DNA of 64,000 nt, taken from NCBI RefSeq assembly GCF_010499245.1, contig NZ_JAAGOW010000002.1:248001-312000 (forward strand), given 5' to 3'. Positions 53,698-62,882 of the stretch are shown piece by piece. The stretch is from Variovorax sp. WS11. GTDB taxonomy: Bacteria > Pseudomonadota > Gammaproteobacteria > Burkholderiales > Burkholderiaceae_C. A program made the translations under genes and the position numbers. Every line of letters begins with the position of its first letter. Position 1 is the stretch's first letter. The notes under the pieces are model-generated. The model searched no databases and was not told where the DNA came from. It worked only from the letters and a program-made list of their open reading frames with translations.

Positions 53698-54963
53698 ATG
53701 CAAGCCGATCCTCACTCCCTGCCGCGTCACCGCTGGAAGGTTCTCGCCGCCGGCGTGGCCGCCAACGCCGCCTTCTCCGTCGCCTTCAGCGGCATTCCGA
53801 TGACCGCCGTGCTGATGCGCTCGGGCTACCGCCTCGACAACGAGAGCCTCGGCCTGGTGCTGGGCCTCATGGGCCTGGGCATCGCAATCAGCGAACTGCC
53901 CTGGGGCCTCTTGACCGACCGCTGGGGCGACCGGCCCGTACTGCTGCTGGGCCTGGCCAGCACGGCGTTGGCACTCGCCGTCATGGCCTTGGTCGCCGCG
54001 CCCACGCCAGGCCACGTCCCCGGGCTGGGCTTGCTCGGCGCGGGGCTGCTGCTGGTGGGATTGCTGGGCGGCAGCGTCAATGGCGCCAGCGGTCGCGCCG
54101 TGATGACCTGGTTCGCCGACGGCGAACGCGGGCTGGCGATGAGCATCCGGCAGACTGCCGTGCCGCTGGGCGGCGGCCTGGGCGCGCTGCTGCTGCCGAT
54201 GGTGGCGCTGCACGCCGGCTTCGCCGCGCTCTATGGGCTGCTGGCGGCGCTGTGTGCCTTCGGGGCCCTGTTGGCCTGGGCGTGGGTGCACGAGCCACCC
54301 GCACAGCCGGCCGCGCGGACAGCCACGCAGGCTGCGGGCACGCGCGAGGGGCCGCTGCGCGACCCGCGCGTGTGGCGCATCGTGGCCGGCATCGGCATCC
54401 TATGCGCGCCGCAGTTCGCGGTGCTGTCCTTCGGCACCGTGTTCCTGCACGACTTCGGCCACATCGGCCTCTCGGCAATCACCGCCACCATGGTTGCGGT
54501 GCAGGTGGGCGCGATGGCGATGCGCGTCTGGAGCGGGCGCTGGACCGACCGCCGCAGGAACCGCCCGGCCTACCTGCGCGCCTGCAGCGCGATCGGCGTG
54601 CTGCTCTTCGCCGGGGTCGGCGTCGCATCGCTCGCGAGGCTGGGCAGCGACTCGCCGGCCGGGCAGACCCTCTTGATGCTGCTGATGGCCGCGAGCGGCA
54701 TCTGCATTTCGGCCTGGCATGGCGTGGCCTACACCGAGTTGGCGGTGCGCGCAGGCGCGGCGCGCGCCGGCACCGCGCTGGGCATGGCGAACACCAGTGT
54801 GTTCGGGGTGTGCTTCCTCACGCCGCTGGCGATCCCGCACCTCCAGGGCTTGCAGGGCTGGCCGCTGGTGTGGTTCGCCGCGAGCGGCTGCGCCCTGCTC
54901 GCGCTGCCGCTGCTCGCGCCGGCGCAAGAGGTCCGGGGCCAGCCGCGCGCACAGCCCCTGTGA
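53698..54963 (+). CDS. MFS transporter
   Basis: A 421-residue major facilitator protein with about twelve membrane helices. The conserved loop after helix 2 is WGLLTDRWGDRPVLLLG, and the second-half counterpart is RVWSGRWTDRRRNRPAYL. GRAVMTWFADGERGLAMSIRQTAVPLGGG (core TWFADGERGLAMSIRQT) is typical of anion:cation-symporter or cyanate-transporter-like MFS proteins. The ATG at 53698 precedes the first helix. It is divergent from LysR at 53625. The substrate is unknown. Confidence 0.9.
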   Translation: MQADPHSLPRHRWKVLAAGVAANAAFSVAFSGIPMTAVLMRSGYRLDNESLGLVLGLMGLGIAISELPWGLLTDRWGDRPVLLLGLASTALALAVMALVAAPTPGHVPGLGLLGAGLLLVGLLGGSVNGASGRAVMTWFADGERGLAMSIRQTAVPLGGGLGALLLPMVALHAGFAALYGLLAALCAFGALLAWAWVHEPPAQPAARTATQAAGTREGPLRDPRVWRIVAGIGILCAPQFAVLSFGTVFLHDFGHIGLSAITATMVAVQVGAMAMRVWSGRWTDRRRNRPAYLRACSAIGVLLFAGVGVASLARLGSDSPAGQTLLMLLMAASGICISAWHGVAYTELAVRAGAARAGTALGMANTSVFGVCFLTPLAIPHLQGLQGWPLVWFAASGCALLALPLLAPAQEVRGQPRAQPL

Positions 54964-55989
54964 CTACCCGAGGAGTGCTTCGAACTGTTCGAGCGCCTGG
55001 GGGTGGGCCGCCAACGCGCGGCGCAACGCAGGCAGCCGCTTCTTCACGGTCTGCCGCACCGCGGCGGGCGCATCGCCAAACGAATCGGACAGCACTTCAT
55101 CGTGCTGCTCGACCAGGACGGCCGCCAGGGTCGCGGCCTGCACCAGGTCTTTTTCCGCCTTCTCGGGAAAGCTCTGGCGCGATGCGCTGGAGAAGAGCTT
55201 GTGCCAGACGAATCGCTCGGGCTGCGGGAGCATCAGCGAGATGCAATGGCCGCCGGCAAGAAGTGCCGCCTGCCGAGGCTCGGCTAGAAGATACGCGTAG
55301 TGAGGCACCGTTTGCGCACTCCACATCAGCTGGGGGATCGCAACGGTCTTTCCCAATCTGTCGCCATGCGTCAGCACATCGACCCTCAGGCCGTCGCGTC
55401 CTTTTTGCTTGACCGAGGTGGAGGGCGACTGGCTGGGCATGCCGGGCACAGGCACGAAGTCGAGGCGCGTGGCATCCATCGCCTCGAGAAACGACGCCGG
55501 CACGCCCAGGGCCAGCTTCTGCCGCGCGGCCAGATCGATGTCCTGCGTCCGAGCGGAGACCGCCTTGGCGCCGAGTTCGTTGAGCCATGCCATGTAGCAC
55601 AGCGTCCCTACCAGCGTCACGCCCGCGCGCAGGATGGCTCTGTTGTGAAGTTCGACCAGCACACCGGCGACGCCCTTGTCGGCGACCTGGAACTGGAGCT
55701 TTCGAAGATCGCGGACCTGGGCGGCGGTCCATTGCGCAAATTCGATCTGGCGTTCGAAGCCTTCAAGCGTCTCGACGTCCCCATCCCTGCCCACCAGTTG
55801 CTCGGCCTGCCGGCCCGGGACCGGGTAGTAAACCCTGTACCAGTACGCGTAGCCTGTCCCCTGTCGCTTGACCAGGGTGCCCGGCGTTCCTGCAAGCAGG
55901 ACGTCCGCCGAGCCTGCACGCTCCTTCAGCTCGGCGTACTGCGTCCTGAATGCCAACTCCTGCGCGCGATACAAGGTGCCTGGTGACAT
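54964..55989 (-). CDS. GSU2403-like nucleotidyltransferase-fold protein
   Basis: A 341-residue protein that resembles the GSU2403 family of nucleotidyltransferase-fold proteins, distantly related to the AbiEii toxin class. The likely catalytic acidic pair is in TQDIDLAA, after GAKAVSA. Other landmarks are the N-terminal helical region (LYRAQELAFRTQYAELKER, core AQELAFRTQYAELK) with YAYWYRVYYPVPGR, and the C-terminal FVWHKLFSSASR. ATG 55989 is preferred over a TTG at 56007, because the latter lies inside a strong palindrome. It has no antitoxin-like neighbour. The region is less GC-rich than its surroundings, which suggests transfer. Target unknown. Confidence 0.7.
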   Translation of the reverse strand: MSPGTLYRAQELAFRTQYAELKERAGSADVLLAGTPGTLVKRQGTGYAYWYRVYYPVPGRQAEQLVGRDGDVETLEGFERQIEFAQWTAAQVRDLRKLQFQVADKGVAGVLVELHNRAILRAGVTLVGTLCYMAWLNELGAKAVSARTQDIDLAARQKLALGVPASFLEAMDATRLDFVPVPGMPSQSPSTSVKQKGRDGLRVDVLTHGDRLGKTVAIPQLMWSAQTVPHYAYLLAEPRQAALLAGGHCISLMLPQPERFVWHKLFSSASRQSFPEKAEKDLVQAATLAAVLVEQHDEVLSDSFGDAPAAVRQTVKKRLPALRRALAAHPQALEQFEALLG

Positions 55990-55996
55990 GTCCGAG

Positions 55997-56027
55997 TTAC
56001 CCAACAAAACTTAATTTTATTGGGTAA
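55997..56027. promoter_or_regulatory. AT-rich palindrome upstream of the nucleotidyltransferase gene
   Basis: TTACCCAA (55997-56004) and TTGGGTAA (56020-56027) are perfect inverted arms around 15 bases that themselves contain AAAA and TTTT in dyad positions. It sits just before the start at 55989 and 20 bp after the deaminase stop. It could be an operator for the nucleotidyltransferase gene or an end-of-transcript hairpin of the deaminase gene. Confidence 0.5.
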
Positions 56028-56046
56028 ATCCGGCGACGGACTCAAC

Positions 56047-57108
56047 TCAGGCGGCTTTGCCGAACTGCGCAAAGCGCTCGTCCAGCCGCTCCATCCAGCC
56101 CGCCTTGGTCGCCGCATCGACGAAGCTGCCCTCGAGGCTGTTGGCCGCCAGTTGCCACGCATGCTTCGCCGTCAGCCCGGTCGCCGCGAACGTCTGGATG
56201 AAGTTCTCGTTCATGTAGCCGCCGAAGTAGGCCGGGTCGTCCGAGTTCACGGTCGCGACCAGGCCGGCGTCGAGCAGTTGGCCGAGGTTGTGCTGCGCCA
56301 GGTCGGGAAACACGCACAGCTTGAGGTTCGACAGCGGGCAGACGGTCAGCGGGATGCGGTCCTGCGCCAGCCGCTTCATCAGCGCCGGGTCTTTGGTGCT
56401 CTGCACGCCGTGGTCGACGCGCTCCACCTTCAGCACGTCGAGCGCGCTCCACACGTAGGCCGGCGGGCCCTCCTCGCCCGCATGCGCGACGAGGTGGAAG
56501 CCCAGCTCGCGGCAGCGCGCGAACACGCGCGCGAACTTCTCGGGCGGGTGGCCGAGCTCGCTGGAATCGAGGCCCACGCCGATGAACTTGTCGCGAAAAG
56601 GCAGCGCCTGCTCCAGCGTGGCGAAGGCGTCTTCTTCGCTCAGGTGGCGCAGGAAGCACAGGATCAGCGCGGCGCTCACGCCCAGCTTCGACTTCGCGTC
56701 GACGCAGGCGCGGTGCAGGCCGTCGATCACCGTCTGCATCGCGACGCCGCGCGCGGTGTGGGTCTGCGGGTCGAAGAACATTTCGGTGTGGACCACGTTG
56801 TCGGCGGCGGCGCGCTCGAGGTAGGCCCAGGCCATGTCGTGGAAGTCCTGCTCCTTCAGCAGCACGCTGGCGCCGGCGTAGTAGATGTCCAGGAAGCTCT
56901 GCAGGTTGGTGAAGGCATAGGCGCGGCGCAGCTCTTCCACGCTGGCGTAGGGGATGGCCACGCCGTTGCGCTGGGCCAGCGCGAAGATCAGCTCGGGCTC
57001 CAGCGAGCCCTCGATGTGCATGTGCAGTTCGGCCTTGGGCATGGCGCGCAGCAGCGCGGGCAGGCGGTCGGGGGGGATGTCGTGGGTGAAGGGGCGCAGG
57101 TCGGTCAT
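56047..57108 (-). CDS. Adenine/adenosine deaminase
   Basis: A 353-residue zinc amidohydrolase of the adenosine deaminase family. The metal motif is HMHIEG (His29, His31), followed by HAGEEGPP, the catalytic EHG-like VERVDHGVQ, and SDDPAYFGGY. The stretch AELHMHIEGSLEPELIFALAQRN (core SLEPELIFALAQRN) and GLDSSELGHPPEKF resemble the bacterial adenine deaminase subgroup rather than true adenosine deaminase, so adenine to hypoxanthine is the more likely reaction. It belongs to purine salvage, like the guanine deaminase at 26824. Confidence 0.92.
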   Translation of the reverse strand: MTDLRPFTHDIPPDRLPALLRAMPKAELHMHIEGSLEPELIFALAQRNGVAIPYASVEELRRAYAFTNLQSFLDIYYAGASVLLKEQDFHDMAWAYLERAAADNVVHTEMFFDPQTHTARGVAMQTVIDGLHRACVDAKSKLGVSAALILCFLRHLSEEDAFATLEQALPFRDKFIGVGLDSSELGHPPEKFARVFARCRELGFHLVAHAGEEGPPAYVWSALDVLKVERVDHGVQSTKDPALMKRLAQDRIPLTVCPLSNLKLCVFPDLAQHNLGQLLDAGLVATVNSDDPAYFGGYMNENFIQTFAATGLTAKHAWQLAANSLEGSFVDAATKAGWMERLDERFAQFGKAA

Positions 57109-57188
57109 GGGGCGGTCGCGGGGAAGTGTTCGCGCACAGCATAAGCGCAGCCGGCCGGCTGGCGAACCCCCGCCCCGCGCAGGTGCGC

Positions 57189-57992
57189 TCAGCCGATGCC
57201 GCGCACCGAAGTCGTGAGCGAACGCGCGCACTGCAGCAGCGTCGGGGCCAGCTTGCGCACCGCCTCGTCCAGGGTCCAACGGCTGGTGGGCGCGACCAGG
57301 TGCACGGCCGCCACCGGCCGGCCCTGGCTGCCGATCACGGGCGCCGCCAGCGTCATGTCGCCCAGGAAGAGCTCCTCGCTGTTGGTCGCGTAGCCCTGCA
57401 GCCGGGTCTGGCGCAGCGCGTCCACGATGTCGTCGACCGCGGTGCGCGTGTGGGCGGTGTGGGCCACGCGCTCCGAGCGCTCGATCAGCGCCAGGGCTTC
57501 GTCCTCGGGCAGCGCGCTCAGGTAGGCCCGCCCGGAGGCCGTGCAGTACATGGGGATGCGGCTGCCGATGGGCATGTGCACCGGGACGAACTGCGAGCTG
57601 ACGAAGCGCGCGACGTAGACCATGTCCAGGCCGTCGGGCTCGGTGAGGTTGGAGGTCTCCGTCGTGACCTTGGTCAGCTCGGACAGGAAGGGGTTGGCCA
57701 CGTCGATCAGCGGATCGGCGGCTAGGTAGTTGAAGCCGATTTCCATGACCCGCGGCGTGAGCTGGTAGCGCCGCGTCTGAGGATGCTTACGCACATAGCC
57801 TAGGCGCTCCAGCGTGAAGACCATGCGCTGCGCGGAGCTCTTGGTGATGTCGGTGGCAGCGGCCACATCGGCCAGCGTCATGGTGCGCCGGCGGGCGCTG
57901 AAGGCGCGCAGCACGGCCAGTCCCTTCTCCAGCGACTGGTTGAAAAGCAGGCTGGGGCCGTCGTCGTCGGCGGGTTTCAGGGGGGCGTCCAT
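57189..57992 (-). CDS. IclR-family transcriptional regulator
   Basis: A 267-residue IclR regulator. The N-terminal winged helix is LEKGLAVLRAFSARRRTMTL, then ADVAAATDITKSSAQRMVFTLERLGYV (core DITKSSAQRMVFTLERLGY). The effector domain has GRAYLSALPEDEALAL and LQGYATNSEELFLGDMTLAAPV (core YATNSEELFLGDMTLAAP). It is divergent from the amino-acid ABC operon, with an AT-rich gap between, which makes that operon its likely target. Confidence 0.93.
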   Translation of the reverse strand: MDAPLKPADDDGPSLLFNQSLEKGLAVLRAFSARRRTMTLADVAAATDITKSSAQRMVFTLERLGYVRKHPQTRRYQLTPRVMEIGFNYLAADPLIDVANPFLSELTKVTTETSNLTEPDGLDMVYVARFVSSQFVPVHMPIGSRIPMYCTASGRAYLSALPEDEALALIERSERVAHTAHTRTAVDDIVDALRQTRLQGYATNSEELFLGDMTLAAPVIGSQGRPVAAVHLVAPTSRWTLDEAVRKLAPTLLQCARSLTTSVRGIG

Positions 57993-58035
57993 GGCGGGGT
58001 CGAGTATAGCGGCATTGTCTTAAATAATCGCATAT

Positions 58036-58046
58036 CGATACTATCG
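58036..58046. promoter_or_regulatory. Dyad in the IclR/ABC-operon intergenic region
   Basis: CGATACTATCG is a perfect dyad around one central base. It lies in a notably AT-rich 182-bp gap between the divergent IclR (start 57992) and binding-protein (start 58175) genes. A related half, CGAATAGCG, follows at 58050-58058. It may be an IclR operator; the evidence is position and symmetry only. Confidence 0.35.
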
Positions 58047-58174
58047 GTTCGAATAGCGGTTTTCATCTATTGATAAAAGCTTCACATACATCGAATACTG
58101 GCATGTCTATTGCATCCATCGAACCGTCCCCGTTTCGGGTCCTGCCCTTCGAATCTTCCTCAAGGAGTCTCTGC

Positions 58175-58942
58175 ATGAATCGCTTCGTCCGTCGCCTTCA
58201 TCGTTTTGCCGTGGGCCTGTGCGCCACCGCCGCCTTCGGCCTCTCTGCCGCGCAAGGCGCCGCGCCGACCTACAACGTGGGCGCCACGGCGACCGGTGTG
58301 CCCTTCACTTTCCTCGACGTGAAGACCAACACCATCCAGGGAATGATGGTCGACACCGTCACGGCCGTCGGTAAGGCGGGCGGCTTCGGCGTGAACGTGC
58401 AGCAGACGGTGTTCTCGGCGCTGATTCCTTCGCTCACCTCCAGCAAGATCGATATCGTGTCGGCGGCCATGCTGAAGACGCCCGCGCGCCAGCAGGTGGT
58501 GGACTTCAGCGACCCGGTCTACTCGTACGGCGAGGGGCTGATCGTCAAGAGTGACGACACGCGCCCCTACGCCTCGCTCGACGAGCTCAAGGGCGAGGTG
58601 GTGGGCGCGCAGGTGGGCACGGTGTTCCTCGACATGCTCAGCAAGAAGGGCATCTTCAAGGAGGTGCGCAGCTACGACTCGGTGGCCGACATGACGCGCG
58701 ACCTCGCGCTCGGCCGCATCAAGGCGGGTCTCGGCGACCAGCCCATCATCGCCTACCAGCTGCGGCAGGGCACCTTCAACGGCGTGAAGCTGGTCGAGAG
58801 CTACAAGGCGGTCAATGTCGGCGACGTGTGCCTGGTGGTGCGCAAGGGCGACACCGAGACGCTGGCGCGCATCAACAAGGCCATCGCAACGATCAAGGCC
58901 GACGGCACGCTCGCGAAGATCGTCCAGAAGTGGGGCATCTGA
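58175..58942 (+). CDS. Polar amino-acid ABC transporter substrate-binding protein
   Basis: A 255-residue family 3 periplasmic binding protein. The signal peptide is FAVGLCATAAFGLSAAQGAA. The mature part has TGVPFTFLDVKTNTIQGMMVD (core GVPFTFLDVKTNTIQGM), KIDIVSAAMLKTPARQQVVDFSDP (core TPARQQVVDFSDPV) and C-terminal INKAIATIKADGTLAKIVQKWGI (core IKADGTLAKIVQKW). A good ribosome-binding site AAGGAG precedes ATG 58175. Permease and ATPase genes follow directly. It binds a polar amino acid or amine, identity unknown. Confidence 0.95.
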   Translation: MNRFVRRLHRFAVGLCATAAFGLSAAQGAAPTYNVGATATGVPFTFLDVKTNTIQGMMVDTVTAVGKAGGFGVNVQQTVFSALIPSLTSSKIDIVSAAMLKTPARQQVVDFSDPVYSYGEGLIVKSDDTRPYASLDELKGEVVGAQVGTVFLDMLSKKGIFKEVRSYDSVADMTRDLALGRIKAGLGDQPIIAYQLRQGTFNGVKLVESYKAVNVGDVCLVVRKGDTETLARINKAIATIKADGTLAKIVQKWGI

Positions 58943-58945
58943 GCG

Positions 58946-59610
58946 ATGGCGGCAGCCGCATTCCTCCAGCATGCCCGTGACTTCCTGCCCATCCTGCTGC
59001 AGGGGGCGGTGGTCACGGTGCAGGTGACCCTGCTCTCCTTCCTGCTCAGCAGCGCGCTCGGCCTGGCGCTGGCGCTGATGAAGCTCTCGCCGGTGCGTGC
59101 CCTGTCCCTGACCGGCTCGGCGGTGATCAACGTGATCCGCGGCCTGCCCATCATCGTGCAGCTCTTCTACATCTACTTCGTGCTGCCCGAGTTCGGCGTG
59201 CAGCTCACGGCCTTCCAGGCAGGCGTGATCGGGCTGGGCATCGCCTACTCGGCCTACCAGGCGGAGAACTTCCGTGGCGGCATCGAGGCGGTCGACGCCG
59301 GCCAGCGCGAGGCAGCGCAGGCCATGGGGATGCGCTCGGCGCTGATCATGCGCCGCGTGATCCTGCCGCAGGCCTTCCGCATCGCGCTGCCGCCCTACGG
59401 GAACACGCTGGTCATGATGCTCAAGGACTCGTCGCTGGTCTCCACCATCACGGTGGCGGAGATGACGCGCGCCGGCCAGCTGATCGCCTCCTCCACCTTC
59501 CAGAACATGACGGTCTACACGCTGGTGGCGCTGCTCTACCTGCTCATGAGCCTGCCGCTGGTCTATGGCCTGCGCCGGCTGGAGCGCCGCTTCGGCGCCG
59601 GGAGGAAGCC

Positions 59611-59614
<4 letters not shown>
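58946..59614 (+). CDS. Polar amino-acid ABC transporter permease
   Basis: A 222-residue HisM/GlnP-type permease with about five membrane segments. Signature parts are VINVIRGLPIIVQLFYIYFVLP (core NVIRGLPIIVQLFYIYF) and the EAA loop GQREAAQAMGMRSALIMRRVILPQAFRIALPP (core REAAQAMGMRSALIMRR). It starts four bases after the binding-protein stop and overlaps the ATPase gene by ATGA. Confidence 0.95.
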
Positions 59615-60366
<752 letters not shown>

Positions 60367-60368
60367 CG

Positions 60369-61661
60369 ATGGCTTCGATGGCGGCGACGCAGACGCTCCC
60401 TCCCTCGCTCTGGGCCGCGACCGCGCCGCCGGCACCGCCGACACCGCCGCTGGCATCCTCGCGCCGGGCCGACGTGCTGGTGGTCGGCGCCGGCTTCACC
60501 GGCCTCTCGACCGCGCTGCACTTGGCCGAGGCCGGCGCGCAGGTCTGCGTGCTGGAGGCGCACGAGCCCGGCTGGGGCGCCTCCGGGCGCAACGGCGGGC
60601 AGGTCAACCCGACGCTCAAGCACGACCCGGACGATCTGGTGCGCCTGTACGGCGCCGCGCAAGCAGAGCCGCTGATCGATGCCGTCTCCCGCTCGGCCGA
60701 CCTGGTGTTCGAGCTGATCGAGCGCCATCGCATCGACTGCCAGCCGGTGCGCGGCGGCTGGCTGCAGGTCGCCTATTCGGCGCGCGAAGTCGCGGGCTTG
60801 CATGCCCGCGCCGCGCAGTGGGCACGGCGCGGCGTCGCGACGCAAGCGCTGGACCGCGCTGCGGTCGCCGCCCGCCTCGGCACACAGGCCTTTGCCGGCG
60901 GCTGGCTCGACGGCCGGGCGGGCGGCATCCACCCGCTGGCCTACACGCGCGGGCTGGTGCGCGCCGCGCAGGGCCTCGGCGTGGCGGTGCATGGCGAAAC
61001 GCAGGTGACGGGCCTCGAGCGCCAGGGCGCGCAGTGGCACGCCACCACCTCCACCGGCGCAACCGTGATCGCGGACCAAGTGGTGCTCGCGACCAACGGC
61101 TACACGGGCCCCCTGTGGCCGGGGCTCGCGCGCACCCTCCTCGCGGCGAACAGCTTCATCGTCGCGACCCAGCCGCTCGAGGGACCGGCGGCCGACGCCA
61201 TCCTGGCACGCGGCGAGACGGCCTCGACCTCGCAGCGCCTGCTGCTCTATTTCCGCAAGGATGCGCAGGGCCGCCTGCTGATGGGCGGGCGCGGCCATTT
61301 CGCCGACCCGCGCGGGCCCGAGGATTTCGCGCACCTGGAGCGCTCGCTCGAACTGCTGTTTCCGCACCTGGGGCCGCTGCGCTACGAATACCGCTGGGCC
61401 GGGCGCATCGCCGTGACGCACGACTTCATGCCGCACGTGCACACACCGGCACCGGGCGTCACGATGGCGCTGGGCTACAACGGGCGCGGCATCGCACTGG
61501 CGACCAGCATGGGGTGGCATCTGGCTGCGCGGCTGAAGGGCAGCACCGGCGACTTCCCGTTTCCGGTGACGCCGATGCAGCCTATTCCGCTGCACGGCTT
61601 GCAGCGTTTCTACGTCGCGGCGGGGGTGGCGTGGTACAGCCTGCTCGACCGGATGGCCTGA
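60369..61661 (+). CDS. FAD-dependent amine oxidoreductase (DAO/PuuB-like)
   Basis: A 430-residue flavoenzyme of the D-amino-acid oxidase / gamma-glutamylputrescine oxidase group. The Rossmann motif is VLVVGAGFTGLSTALHLAEAGA (core VVGAGFTGLSTALHL), followed by GWGASGRNGGQVNPTLK (core GASGRNGGQV), LATNGYTGPLWPGLA and the C-terminal ALGYNGRGIALATSMG. It probably oxidises the amino acid or amine imported by the preceding ABC transporter. A GTG at 60363 overlapping the ATPase stop is an alternative start. An Ala/Pro-rich stretch of about 30 residues precedes the FAD domain. Confidence 0.92.
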   Translation: MASMAATQTLPPSLWAATAPPAPPTPPLASSRRADVLVVGAGFTGLSTALHLAEAGAQVCVLEAHEPGWGASGRNGGQVNPTLKHDPDDLVRLYGAAQAEPLIDAVSRSADLVFELIERHRIDCQPVRGGWLQVAYSAREVAGLHARAAQWARRGVATQALDRAAVAARLGTQAFAGGWLDGRAGGIHPLAYTRGLVRAAQGLGVAVHGETQVTGLERQGAQWHATTSTGATVIADQVVLATNGYTGPLWPGLARTLLAANSFIVATQPLEGPAADAILARGETASTSQRLLLYFRKDAQGRLLMGGRGHFADPRGPEDFAHLERSLELLFPHLGPLRYEYRWAGRIAVTHDFMPHVHTPAPGVTMALGYNGRGIALATSMGWHLAARLKGSTGDFPFPVTPMQPIPLHGLQRFYVAAGVAWYSLLDRMA

Positions 61662-61678
61662 TAGCCGGGCGGCGCCCA

Positions 61679-61751
61679 GTATCGGCTCAAGTATCGGCTC
61701 GATTTGTCAGTATCGGCCCAGCAATCGGGCCGATACCGGCAGTATCGGCTC
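61679..61751. repeat. Cluster of GTATCGGCYC repeats
   Basis: Four direct copies of GTATCGGC(T/C)C lie at 61679, 61691, 61710 and 61742, and one inverted copy GGGCCGATAC at 61727-61736. The third copy and the inverted copy form a hairpin with ten-base arms and a seven-base loop. The cluster fills most of the 154-bp gap between the convergent oxidase and Rieske genes. No T-run follows, so it is not a typical intrinsic terminator. Confidence 0.8.
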
Positions 61752-61815
61752 GATAGCTTCGCTTCCGCACTCACGCCTTCAACTGCGCGCGTTACCGGCT
61801 CGGCATCAGGGAAAC

Positions 61816-62823
61816 TCAGGCCTGGATTGACGAAGGGCGTACGCCGACCGTGATGCCGCGCTCGCGCAGATGGCGGCGGTAGAAGGACGAGGCCTTGTCC
61901 GCCGCGGTGTGCAGCTCGGCCCGCAGGTCCAGCGGCAGGCTGCGCGGGCGCTGCGATTCGAGCACGGGCTTGTCCTGCAGGAAGATGGTGTCCTGGAAGG
62001 CGCGCAGCTGCGCATCGTCGCGCTCGAAGTCGGCCGTGGCCATGCGGAACCACACGCGGCTGCGTTCGGCTTCCATCGGGCAGATGAAGAGCGCGATCGA
62101 CTCCTGGTAGTCCTCGATGCCCACGCTTGCGGCATCGGGCACCTTGGTCAGCACCGCGGCATAGGGTGCCGTGACCTCGTAGCGGTACTCGACCTGCGCC
62201 GGTGCGGTGGAGTGAATGGTGGACTGCGGCTGCCAGGCCTTGCAGCCGGTGGCGAGCAGCCCTTGGGGCGTGGCCTCGACACGGTAGTCGTCGATCGCCG
62301 TCATGTCGCGCGCCCCGAGCCAGCCTTCGTGCACGAAGCCGAAGTGCGCCATGTCCAGGAAGTTCTCGACCAGGCGTGGGGCGCTGGTCTCCACGTCATA
62401 GGGCCCGCAGTTGATCTTGCGCAGCCGCGCGTCGTGTTCGGCCGCGAAGGCCGACAGCTCGCCGCCCTCGCCTTCCATGCGGACCCACACCAGGCCATGG
62501 GCCTCGCGGGCCGCATGGACGGTGGCGCGATGCGTCGGCGGCGGCACAAAGTCCGGCAGCGCCGGCACATGCACGCTGCGGCCGCCGGCGGCGAAGCGCC
62601 AGCCGTGGTACGGGCATTCGAGCGCCGTGCCGCCATCGCAGGGCACCACGCGCCCCAGCGAGAGCTGCGCGCCGCGATGCGGGCAGCGGTCGGTCCAGGC
62701 CTGCACGACGCCCGCCGCGTCGCGCCACAGCACGAGGCCTTCGCCCAACAGCTGCACCGCGAGCGGCGCCTGCGCGACCTCGTCGGCCAGCGCGACCGGG
62801 TGCCAGAGTTCTTTTTCGATCAT
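61816..62823 (-). CDS. Rieske non-heme iron oxygenase, alpha subunit
   Basis: A 335-residue ring-hydroxylating or O-demethylating oxygenase component of the VanA-like type. The Rieske 2Fe-2S motif is CPHRG (Cys47, His49) and CPYHGW (Cys70, His73). The mononuclear iron site appears in LVENFLDMAHFGFVHEG, with Asp and two histidines. It needs a reductase that is not encoded nearby. The substrate is unknown; the neighbouring transporter and amine oxidase suggest a small aromatic or amine compound. It is convergent with the oxidase gene. Confidence 0.9.
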   Translation of the reverse strand: MIEKELWHPVALADEVAQAPLAVQLLGEGLVLWRDAAGVVQAWTDRCPHRGAQLSLGRVVPCDGGTALECPYHGWRFAAGGRSVHVPALPDFVPPPTHRATVHAAREAHGLVWVRMEGEGGELSAFAAEHDARLRKINCGPYDVETSAPRLVENFLDMAHFGFVHEGWLGARDMTAIDDYRVEATPQGLLATGCKAWQPQSTIHSTAPAQVEYRYEVTAPYAAVLTKVPDAASVGIEDYQESIALFICPMEAERSRVWFRMATADFERDDAQLRAFQDTIFLQDKPVLESQRPRSLPLDLRAELHTAADKASSFYRRHLRERGITVGVRPSSIQA

Positions 62824-62830
62824 CGTGCGA

Positions 62831-62862
62831 GTAAAAAGAAAAGGGTTGCCCAGGCAACCCTT
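62831..62862 (-). terminator. Intrinsic terminator after the BMP lipoprotein gene
   Basis: On the minus strand AAGGGTTGCC and GGCAACCCTT pair perfectly around a two-base loop (62862 to 62841) and are followed by TTCTTTTTAC. It lies between the BMP stop (62883) and the Rieske start (62823), so it ends the BMP transcript. Confidence 0.85.
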
Positions 62863-62882
62863 CCAAGCGAAATCCGACCCGC

